Source of the DNA: JALWSI01 sp964569095 [NCBI: uncultured Aquificales bacterium]
Lineage (GTDB): Bacteria; Thermosulfidibacterota; Thermosulfidibacteria; Thermosulfidibacterales
NCBI GenBank assembly: GCA_964569095.1
Contig: CAZMTB010000063.1
Coordinates: 1-9,242, forward strand
Length of the DNA stretch: 9,242 nt
Direction of reading: 5' to 3'
The notes under the pieces are model-generated. The model worked only from the letters and a program-made list of their open reading frames with translations. It made no database searches and was not told the DNA's origin. Numbering within the stretch: the stretch's first letter is position 1; each line of letters begins with the position of its first letter. A program made the translations under genes and the position numbers. This document shows, piece after piece, positions 1 to 6,715 of this stretch.

Positions 1-1
1 A

Positions 2-1270
2 AGGATAGAGGATACGGACAGGGCACGATCTACCAAGGAAAGCGAAGAGGCGATCCTTCGGGCGTTGAGGTGGTTAGGCTTGAAGTGGGACGAAGGCCCT
101 GATGTAGGAGGTCCCCATGGACCATATAGGCAGTCAGAAAGAAGGGAGATCTATCAGGAGTACGCCTGGGAGCTCGTGGAAAGGGGAGCGGCCTATCCCT
201 GTTTCTGCACCCCTGAAGAGTTGAAGAAGCAGCGGGAAGAGCAGCTTCGCAGGGGAGAGCCCCCGGGCTACGACGGCAGGTGTAGCAGGTTGCCCCTTTC
301 GCAGGTTAGAAGACGCATCTCCAGGGGAGATGCCTATACAATCCGCTTTAGATTGGGGGAGGGCGAGGTCACCTTTCGAGACCTGCTGAGGGGTGAGATC
401 TCCGTCTCATTGCCCCAAAGGGGGGACTTCGTCATCCTCCGAAGGGATGGAACCCCCACCTACCATCTTGCGGTTGTGGTGGACGACGGGGATTTCGGCG
501 TGAGCCACGTGATGAGGGGCGACGATCACCTCCCCAACACGCCCCGCCAGATCAAGCTGTTGGAGGCCCTGGGGTATGAGGTGCCTCTTTATTGTCATCT
601 GCCCCTGGTGAGGGAGGGAAGGTCGTGTGTGATGGAGAAGAGGGAAGGGGAGTCTCCCTTTTCAGTGGCCACTTTGAGGGAGATGGGTTTCTTACCCCAG
701 GCCCTTCTTGACGCAGTTGCACTCTTGGGATGGAACACCGACCTCTCCCCCCCTTTGGGTTTTAAGAGATTGGTGGAGGAGTTTGAGGTTGATCAACTTG
801 GCCTCTCCTCGCCCATTCTCACCATGGATCACCTGGTTTCTGTGAACAAGGCCTGGCTCAGAAAGATGGATGTTTCTGAACTCGCGGTTCTTGTAGGTTC
901 CGAGATACCAGAGATTTCTAGAGAGAGGTTGATGTCCCTGGTAGAGGTTGCCAGGGAGAACAGCGAGACCCTTGGCGATCTGGGCCGCTGGATTGAGTCC
1001 ATCGAGCTGGGGCCCGAGGTGCCCCTGGAGCTGGGAGAGGGGGATAAGAGGCTGCTAACGATGGTGCTGGAGGAGTGGAGCAGAGGTTCACCCTCGGTGG
1101 ATAGTCTGAGGGCCTTGCTGAGAAGAGAGGGATTGAAGCCAAAAGAGGTTATGCCTGTGGTGAGGTTTGCCCTTGTTGGCGAGCACCATGGTCCTCCTTT
1201 GGACGAGATACTCTCTCTTCTTTCGCCCCCTCAGGTGCTGGCCAGGCTTGAAAGGGCGATTGCCGGTTGA
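2..1270 (+). CDS. gltX: Glutamyl-tRNA synthetase, 5' end cut by window edge
   Basis: Class I synthetase that joins glutamate to tRNA(Glu), or also to tRNA(Gln) if non-discriminating, in the cytoplasm. The frame is open from base 2 and begins with the conserved RIEDTD block. By family comparison about 45 residues are missing upstream, including the HIGH motif; 422 residues are visible. Other landmarks are GPYRQSER, a Cys-x-Cys pair followed by GRC (possible zinc site of the acceptor-binding domain, bases about 200-290), YHLAVVVDD, and HVMRGDDHLPNTPRQ with the class I fold signature. The C-terminal anticodon-binding domain ends in the typical PVVRFALVGEHHGPPL block and has normal length. Odd point: the KMSKS loop reads VMEKR (629-643) where relatives have K-[LI]-S-K-R, so the Ser is Glu and the first Lys is Val, although the second Lys and the Arg remain. 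Identity is sure; which tRNA it prefers cannot be told. The M24 peptidase gene follows after 35 bases. Confidence 0.95.
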   Translation, partial: RIEDTDRARSTKESEEAILRALRWLGLKWDEGPDVGGPHGPYRQSERREIYQEYAWELVERGAAYPCFCTPEELKKQREEQLRRGEPPGYDGRCSRLPLSQVRRRISRGDAYTIRFRLGEGEVTFRDLLRGEISVSLPQRGDFVILRRDGTPTYHLAVVVDDGDFGVSHVMRGDDHLPNTPRQIKLLEALGYEVPLYCHLPLVREGRSCVMEKREGESPFSVATLREMGFLPQALLDAVALLGWNTDLSPPLGFKRLVEEFEVDQLGLSSPILTMDHLVSVNKAWLRKMDVSELAVLVGSEIPEISRERLMSLVEVARENSETLGDLGRWIESIELGPEVPLELGEGDKRLLTMVLEEWSRGSPSVDSLRALLRREGLKPKEVMPVVRFALVGEHHGPPLDEILSLLSPPQVLARLERAIAG

Positions 1271-1305
1271 GGGTTTTTCACTCTTAGCGAGTAAGGAGGT
1301 GTGGA

Positions 1306-2514
1306 ATGGATCTTGGTGGGATTCTGAAAGAGTACACCCCCATGGTTCCCGTTGAGGAGGTCAGGGCGAGACTGGATGCCTTTCAGAAGAGGTTGGGAGA
1401 CGCGGGCCTTGATGGTGCCCTCTTGTTTCACGTGCCAGACGTCTACTACCTCTCTGGTACCAAGCAGGAGGCCCTGCTTTTCGTTCCCGCCGAGGGGGAG
1501 AGCAGGCTCTTCGTGGTGCGTTACCCCGGAAGGGCGGCTGTTGAGTCTCCCGTGCCCGTGGTTCCTTTGAGGTCGTTGAAGAGGCTCCCCGAGCTTCTCC
1601 AGGAGGCAGGGGCCGGCAGGCGCCTCGGAACCGAGCTCGACCTGATCACCGTTGCCACAATGAACCGCTGGAATAAGCTGTTGCCCCAGGTGGAGTTCGA
1701 GGACGCTTCACCCCTCCTGCGCGAGATGAAGGCGGTGAAGAGCGCGTGGGAGATAGATACCATGCGCAAGTGCGCAGAGATTCTGGATGTTGGCTACAAC
1801 GCCATGCTCGAGGCGATGGAGGAGGGGATCTCTGAGGTGGAGCTGGCCTCGCTGGTGTGCACGGCCATGCGCAAGGCTGGCCACGAGGGTGGTGAGACCA
1901 TGAGGAACGGTCGCATGGAGGGCTTCATGGGCCACGTTCTCTCTGGGTGGTCTGCTGCGGTTCCCAGCTACATGAATGCTCCGATCAACGGGATGGGAGT
2001 CTCGGCGGCCATGCCCCAGGGACCCAGCTGGAAGACCCTTTCCAGGGGGGATACGGTGATCTTTGACCACTTCGGTACCTACCTGGGTTATCTAGTGGAC
2101 ATGACGAGAACCGCCGCTCTGGGAGAGCCTTCCCGGAAGCTGAGAGATGCCCACGGGGTGCTTCTCGACATCCACGCCTACCTCAGCGAGGCCCTTAGGG
2201 AGGGAGCCGACGGCGCGGAGGTTTACGAAGAGGTGGTGAAGATTGCCCAGAGCAGTCCCTACGGCGAGAACTTCATGGGATACGGTGATGTGGGCGTCGG
2301 CTTTATTGGCCACGGCGTGGGAACAGAGATAGACGAGTATCCTTTCATCGCCAAGGGGCTCACCATGCCTCTGAAGGCGGGCATGGTTGTGGCAGTTGAG
2401 CCCAAGTTTCTATTCCCCGGAGAGGGGGCAGTGGGCGTAGAGAACACCTATCTCATCGGAGAGTCTGGGGCCCAGTCCCTCACCGCCACCTCAACGGAGC
2501 TCAGGGTGGTCTGA
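1306..2514 (+). CDS. M24 family metallopeptidase (Xaa-Pro dipeptidase/aminopeptidase type)
   Basis: A 402-residue two-domain protein. Residues about 18-145 form the creatinase/prolidase N-terminal domain and about 150-402 the pita-bread catalytic domain. All five expected dinuclear metal ligands can be placed: Asp254 (IFDHFG), Asp265 (VDMTRT), His336 (GHGVGTEIDEYP), Glu365 (AVEPKF) and Glu379 (GVENTYLI). This supports an active metal hydrolase cutting Xaa-Pro or related bonds in cytoplasmic peptides. M24 proteins with this layout also include creatinase- and ectoine-hydrolase-like enzymes, so the exact substrate is open. No signal peptide is seen. The ATG is fixed by a strong AAGGAGGT (1293-1300) five bases upstream. 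It lies 35 bases after gltX and 4 bases before the next gene, probably in one operon. Peptide and amino-acid use would suit a fermentative anaerobe, but that is inference. Confidence 0.92.
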   Translation: MDLGGILKEYTPMVPVEEVRARLDAFQKRLGDAGLDGALLFHVPDVYYLSGTKQEALLFVPAEGESRLFVVRYPGRAAVESPVPVVPLRSLKRLPELLQEAGAGRRLGTELDLITVATMNRWNKLLPQVEFEDASPLLREMKAVKSAWEIDTMRKCAEILDVGYNAMLEAMEEGISEVELASLVCTAMRKAGHEGGETMRNGRMEGFMGHVLSGWSAAVPSYMNAPINGMGVSAAMPQGPSWKTLSRGDTVIFDHFGTYLGYLVDMTRTAALGEPSRKLRDAHGVLLDIHAYLSEALREGADGAEVYEEVVKIAQSSPYGENFMGYGDVGVGFIGHGVGTEIDEYPFIAKGLTMPLKAGMVVAVEPKFLFPGEGAVGVENTYLIGESGAQSLTATSTELRVV

Positions 2515-2518
2515 CTTA

Positions 2519-3007
2519 GTGGTTCCCGTGCCAGAGGGTTCCCGAAGTATGCACGGCTGCTGGTGGGAGCCCTTCGTGGTAGAAGATGCTCGTCTCTGCT
2601 CCCTCTGTGGGGGGCTGTGTTGCCAGGCACATCCTGGGCTCTACCTTGATCCCCTCCAGTTTGCACAGGCGTGGAATCTGGAGGGAGAGTGGGAGATGAG
2701 GGAGGTGTTGTATGCCCACTCCCTCACACTCAGGCTCTGCATGGGCATCCCCCTCCCCCTTCCCCTCTCCGCCGAGAGGGGATGCGTCTTCTGGGGAGAG
2801 AAGGGTTGCCTTCTACCCCGTTGGCAAAGACCCTTGGAATGCCTGGTGCTGGTGCCCTCGGAGGAGAGCCTGTTTAATGGCGAGCCTTCATGTTCCATAC
2901 CTCCCCAGGTGAGTTACGTGGAGTGTTTCTACAGGTGGGGCCAATACTACCACCAAAGAGGCATCTGGAGCGAGGTGAAGAGGCTTGCTGAAGGCCATGC
3001 CACTTAG
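2519..3007 (+). CDS. YkgJ-type cysteine-cluster protein (putative Zn/Fe-binding)
   Basis: A 162-residue cysteine-rich protein counted from GTG 2519. Eleven cysteines are present: 14, 27, 30, 34, 35, 74, 89, 97, 108, 125 and 136. The order C-x2-C-x3-CC, then GCVFWGEKGCLLP, then RPLEC-x3-P is the pattern of the YkgJ / CxxCxxCC family, thought to bind zinc or iron. Its biochemical role is unknown, and here too it can be called only a putative metal-binding protein. The start is uncertain: GTG 2519 is 4 bases after the M24 stop and would be translationally coupled, while ATG 2549 (residue 11) gives a 152-residue protein that keeps all 11 cysteines. No strong ribosome site decides between them. 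The stop (3005-3007) overlaps that of mqnD on the other strand. The long segment around residues 45-88 between the first cluster and GCVF contains a proline-rich stretch (PLPLPL). Confidence 0.75.
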   Translation: MVPVPEGSRSMHGCWWEPFVVEDARLCSLCGGLCCQAHPGLYLDPLQFAQAWNLEGEWEMREVLYAHSLTLRLCMGIPLPLPLSAERGCVFWGEKGCLLPRWQRPLECLVLVPSEESLFNGEPSCSIPPQVSYVECFYRWGQYYHQRGIWSEVKRLAEGHAT

Positions 3008-3831
3008 TCCAGGAAGGGACTCGTCTCCACTGGGGGTATTATCTGCCTCTCTTGGGCCAAGGCAAGAAGCCTCTCTATGGCCTGGCGTCCCTTATCTCCC
3101 AGTGCCTTGGTGTAGCGGTTCACGTAGAGGCTGATGTGCTGGGAGACGACCTCGTCTTCCATCTCCTGGGCGTGTTCCTTTACGAATGGCCAGATGGCGT
3201 CGCGGTGCTCGTATGCGTACTCCAGGCTCCTTCTGATGGAGGCCTCTACCTCCCGCAAGGCCTCTCTGCCCAAGGCCCTTTTGGCCACTATGCCTCCTAA
3301 AGGTATGGGCAGTCCCGTCTTGCTCTCCCAAAGCTCCCCCAGGTCGGCCAGCTCCGCCAGTCCGTACTCTCCGTAGGTGAACCTTCCCTCGTGGATGATG
3401 AGCCCCGCCTCCACCAGTCCCTTTTGAACCGCCGGCATGATCTCGTCGTAGCGCATCACCACCAGGTCTTGGATCTCCTCGAAAAACACCCTCAGAAGCA
3501 GTGTTGCGGTGGTGTGGAGGCCGGGTACGGCAATGCGTCTGATACCCTTCAGAGCGGTGCCTGATCTCGCCACGATGAGGGGGCCACAGCCCTCTCCCAG
3601 GGCCCCTCCCACATCTAGTAAGACATAAGAGTTGATCACGTATCCCAAGGTGTGGGCAGACACCTTGCTGACCTCTATTCTTCCCTGCAACACCAGCGAG
3701 TTGAGTTCTTCAACGTCTGCCATTACGGGCTCTATCTCCATGCCTTCGGGCTTCACCATACCCTTGGCCAGTGCCCCGAAGATGAAGGTGTCGTTGGGAC
3801 AGAACGAGAACCCGAGCCGTATCCTCTCCAT
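3004..3831 (-). CDS. mqnD: 1,4-dihydroxy-6-naphthoate synthase (futalosine pathway)
   Basis: Converts cyclic de-hypoxanthine futalosine to 1,4-dihydroxy-6-naphthoate, a late ring-building step of the futalosine route to menaquinone. The 275-residue product has the family's normal length. Visible hallmarks are FCPNDTFIF (10-18), DVEELN (39-44), KVSAHTLGY (56-64), GGALGEGCGPL (75-85), the PG-x2-TTA block (103-109), IIHEGRFTYGEYGL (145-158, with His147 as the expected catalytic base), DLGELWE and TGLPIPLGGI (172-181), and HAQEM and HISLYVN near the C-terminus. ATG at 3831 is chosen because it sits right behind a strong GGGGAGGT and begins MERIRLGFSF as in relatives; an upstream in-frame ATG at 3927 would add 32 poorly conserved residues. 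No other mqn gene is in the window, so the rest of the pathway must lie elsewhere. If it is absent, this would be a related MqnA/MqnD-type binding protein of other function. Confidence 0.9.
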   Translation of the reverse strand: MERIRLGFSFCPNDTFIFGALAKGMVKPEGMEIEPVMADVEELNSLVLQGRIEVSKVSAHTLGYVINSYVLLDVGGALGEGCGPLIVARSGTALKGIRRIAVPGLHTTATLLLRVFFEEIQDLVVMRYDEIMPAVQKGLVEAGLIIHEGRFTYGEYGLAELADLGELWESKTGLPIPLGGIVAKRALGREALREVEASIRRSLEYAYEHRDAIWPFVKEHAQEMEDEVVSQHISLYVNRYTKALGDKGRQAIERLLALAQERQIIPPVETSPFLD

Positions 3832-3835
3832 ATCT

Positions 3836-3843
3836 ACCTCCCC
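3836..3843 (-). promoter_or_regulatory. Ribosome binding site of mqnD
   Basis: On the minus strand this reads GGGGAGGT, followed by AGAT and the ATG at 3831. It decides the mqnD start in favour of the 275-residue form over the longer frame that begins at 3927. Confidence 0.75.
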
Positions 3844-3856
3844 GGGATTTGCCTTC

Positions 3857-3885
3857 ACTCTATTGGTGGCGGCTCTTGGGTGCAA
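3857..3885 (-). promoter_or_regulatory. Candidate sigma70-type promoter for mqnD
   Basis: In the 94-base divergent region, the minus strand shows TTGCAC (3885-3880), a 17-base spacer and TAGAGT (3862-3857). The -35 box matches three and the -10 box four of six consensus bases, and spacing is ideal. Transcription would start about 20 bases before the mqnD ribosome site. The match is modest, so this is a suggestion only. No convincing promoter was seen for the rightward gene starting at 3926. Confidence 0.35.
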
Positions 3886-3925
3886 GCGCCTTGTTGACCT
3901 CTGCGCAATGGGATAGGTTGTAGCC

Positions 3926-4516
3926 ATGAGCAGATTTGAGAGGGTGCAAAAGGAGATTCCAAGGCAGCTCTACCATCTGGTCAACGGGTTGGTCATCACC
4001 TGGGCCACCCTGCAGTGGGGAAGGCCCGTGGGAGCGGTGTTGTTGGCTCTCTCGGGATTGGGATTGTGGCTCTCCTTGCGGTACCGGGAGAGGGAGGTGC
4101 CCTACCTGGAACCCTTATTGAGGCTATTGGATCGTCCTGAGGACAGGAATAGGCTTCCCGGAAAGGGGGCAATTCTCTACGGTGCTGCCGTTGGAACCAC
4201 CGTTCTGCTCTTCCCTTCCCTCGCTGCTGCAGGGGGAGTTGCCGCCTTGGCGGCAGGTGACTCTGCCTCCACGGTCGTGGGAAGGGCCTTTGGAGAACAT
4301 CCCCTTCCTTGGAATGCCAGGTTGTCTATCGAGGGAAGCTCAGCCTTTGCCGCTGCTGCCTTTCTCCTCTCGATGTTGTTTCTTCCCGTTGGTTACGCCC
4401 TGCTCTCTGCCGTAGCCGGTGCATTGATAGAGACCATTCCGTGGAGGGTTGACGACAACATCTCCATTCCGCTCGGTGTTGCCCTATTGCTGAGATTGGT
4501 TGGTATGGGGGGATGA
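3926..4516 (+). CDS. Polyprenol/dolichol/diacylglycerol kinase-like CTP-dependent membrane kinase
   Basis: A 196-residue hydrophobic protein resembling the SEC59/VTE5/DGK1 family, membrane enzymes that phosphorylate polyprenols, phytol or diacylglycerol, usually with CTP. Family marks in order are RQLYHL near the N-terminus (13-18), PGKGA (78-82), GDSAST followed by GR (111-120), a degenerate KSxEGS-like block (RLSIEGS, 132-138) and DDNISIP (176-182). Hydrophobic segments lie at about 20-50, 82-110, 138-165 and 180-195, so it is an inner-membrane protein. The substrate cannot be read from sequence. Recycling of prenols into prenyl phosphates, perhaps for quinone tails or cell-envelope carriers, is inference helped by the divergent mqnD next door. 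The ribosome site is weak (GGATAGG, 8 bases upstream). The start ATG overlaps the rejected long start of mqnD. The gene ends 73 bases from the convergent hsp20. Confidence 0.75.
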   Translation: MSRFERVQKEIPRQLYHLVNGLVITWATLQWGRPVGAVLLALSGLGLWLSLRYREREVPYLEPLLRLLDRPEDRNRLPGKGAILYGAAVGTTVLLFPSLAAAGGVAALAAGDSASTVVGRAFGEHPLPWNARLSIEGSSAFAAAAFLLSMLFLPVGYALLSAVAGALIETIPWRVDDNISIPLGVALLLRLVGMGG

Positions 4517-4530
4517 TCCGCTTGTGGGTG

Positions 4531-4589
4531 GAGAAGGGAGGGAGTTGGAAAGGGCGGTCTCGTTCGGGTTCCCCTCTCTCACCCTTCTC
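4531..4589. terminator. Long hairpin between convergent genes, possible bidirectional terminator
   Basis: GAGAAGGG (4531-4538) is matched perfectly by CCCTTCTC (4582-4589). After one mismatch the helix continues with 4540-4544 against 4576-4580 (one G-U pair), giving about 13 pairs. The loop can fold further (GGAA 4547-4550 with TTCC 4569-4572). It fills the gap between the polyprenol kinase-like gene and the hsp20 stop codon, the right place for a shared terminator. There is no T-tract on either strand, so it is not a textbook intrinsic terminator and may instead protect mRNA 3' ends. Confidence 0.35.
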
Positions 4590-5141
4590 TCACTCCACGG
4601 GAATGGGGGTAGGCTCTTCCCCCGCCACCTTGGGAATGGTTATCTCCAGCACGGCATTCTCAAACTTTGCCTTTGCCTTGCTGCAGTCCACGGGTACCGG
4701 GATGGGAATGACCCTTGAGAAGGTGCTGAAGTACCTTTCGTAGCGGTAGTACCTCTCCTCGTCTTCCTCTTCCAGCTTCTCCCTTTTGCCCGAGATGATC
4801 AGGTCGTTCTCCTTGAAGTGAACCTCTATCTCTTCCTTTTTGAATCCCGGGATGTCTGCCTTCACAACCACATTGTCGCCGTCGTCATAGATGTCCACCG
4901 GGGGAAACTCCGGGACTCCACCAAACACCACGGGCACTGGCTCTGTCCCTCCGTACACCACCAGAACGGGCTCCCTGCCTCCGTAGATCACCGGGGAGGG
5001 TTCAGTTCCGCCAAACACCACGGGTACCCGCTCGGTTCCACCGAACACTGTCTTGCTGAGCTCCGGTCCACCAAAGGCGAACCTCATCTTCAGGCCCGTT
5101 CTCCACTTCTCTCTCTCTCTCGCCCACTTTACCATTGGCAT
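4590..5141 (-). CDS. Small heat shock protein Hsp20 with decapeptide-repeat N-terminal arm
   Basis: ATP-independent holdase of the Hsp20/alpha-crystallin family, expected to bind unfolding proteins in the cytoplasm as an oligomer. The 183-residue chain has three parts. Residues 1-20 are basic (MPMVKWAREREKW). Residues 21-80 are six contiguous 10-residue repeats, core [VI][FY]GGTEPVP, in place of the usual hydrophobic arm. Residues about 80-172 are the alpha-crystallin domain, with ADIPGF, LIISGKRE, YERYFSTFSR and a KFENAVLEITIPK strand; the usual Gly of the A-x-x-x-n-G-V-L motif is Ala here. The tail ends TPIPVE, whose I-P-V fits the C-terminal I-x-I/V docking motif. ATG 5141 is chosen because AGGAGGT (minus strand, 5157-5151) lies 9 bases upstream; a GTG at 5162 lies upstream of that site, and ATG 5135 is too far from it. 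The gene is divergent from serS and a palindrome lies upstream. Family assignment is secure; the role of the repeats is unknown. Confidence 0.9.
   Translation of the reverse strand: MPMVKWAREREKWRTGLKMRFAFGGPELSKTVFGGTERVPVVFGGTEPSPVIYGGREPVLVVYGGTEPVPVVFGGVPEFPPVDIYDDGDNVVVKADIPGFKKEEIEVHFKENDLIISGKREKLEEEDEERYYRYERYFSTFSRVIPIPVPVDCSKAKAKFENAVLEITIPKVAGEEPTPIPVE
4902..5081 (-). repeat. Six tandem 30-base units coding decapeptides in hsp20
   Basis: Direct tandem repeats of exactly 30 bases encode residues 21-80 of the Hsp20. In order the decapeptides are FAFGGPELSK, TVFGGTERVP, VVFGGTEPSP, VIYGGREPVL, VVYGGTEPVP and VVFGGVPEFP. The middle four are closest to each other; the outer two are degenerate. 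The Gly-Gly pair is invariant and the position before it is always Phe or Tyr. The units differ at many synonymous positions (for example GGT, GGC and GGA for Gly), so they are not a fresh duplication and appear to be held at protein level. Confidence 0.9.
5108..5121. repeat. Dinucleotide run (TC)7 / (GA)7 in the 5' end of hsp20
   Basis: Seven uninterrupted TC units on the plus strand read as GA units in hsp20 and encode part of AREREK (residues 6-11). Slippage of one unit would shift the reading frame just after the start codon. Confidence 0.8.
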
Positions 5142-5222
5142 ACTTTGACTACCTCCTCTCACCTTGGTTTTGGGAGACCGCCCTGTTGGTATAAACTAAG
5201 ATGGATCCTCTCCTCTGCAAGG

Positions 5223-5244
5223 GTGAAAATGCACTATTTTTCAC
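5223..5244. promoter_or_regulatory. 22-base palindrome, candidate operator upstream of hsp20
   Basis: GTGAAAA (5223-5229) and TTTTCAC (5238-5244) are perfect 7-base inverted arms around 8 bases. The size and symmetry suit a dimeric DNA-binding regulator. It lies about 80-100 bases upstream of the hsp20 ATG, in an AT-rich stretch. Its right-hand neighbourhood contains a second, looser inverted pair, GCACT (5231-5235) and AGTGC (5256-5260). It does not match the CIRCE element spacing. Role and regulator are inferred. Confidence 0.4.
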
Positions 5245-5365
5245 AAATATGATAAAGTGCTGATATTACAGTGGTATTCTGATGCCTTATTCCTCCAGGT
5301 TGGCTGTTGCGCGGTTGCCGTTGAAACGATGGAGCTGCCGATGAGAGCATATCCTTTGGGTCACC

Positions 5366-6709
<1,344 letters not shown>

Positions 6710-6715
6710 CCTTCA

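Noticed and set aside
3832-3927. Longer mqnD form starting at ATG 3927
   Set aside because: The extra 32 residues are unlike the family, would overlap the neighbouring start codon, and the internal ATG has a much better ribosome site.
4902-5081. 30-base direct repeats as a CRISPR array
   Set aside because: The units are contiguous with no spacers and are in-frame coding sequence of hsp20.
5142-5162. Longer hsp20 form starting at GTG 5162
   Set aside because: The strong AGGAGGT lies downstream of that GTG and is well placed for ATG 5141.
5199-5228. Heat-shock sigma32 promoter for hsp20
   Set aside because: The minus strand has a good -35-like TTTCACCCTTGCA and a fair -10-like ATCCATCT, but they are only 9 bases apart, too short for a sigma32 promoter.
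5240-5269. Second plus-strand promoter TTCACA - 18 - TATTAC
   Set aside because: The match is fair, but it lies about 170 bases from serS, while a better promoter sits close to the gene.
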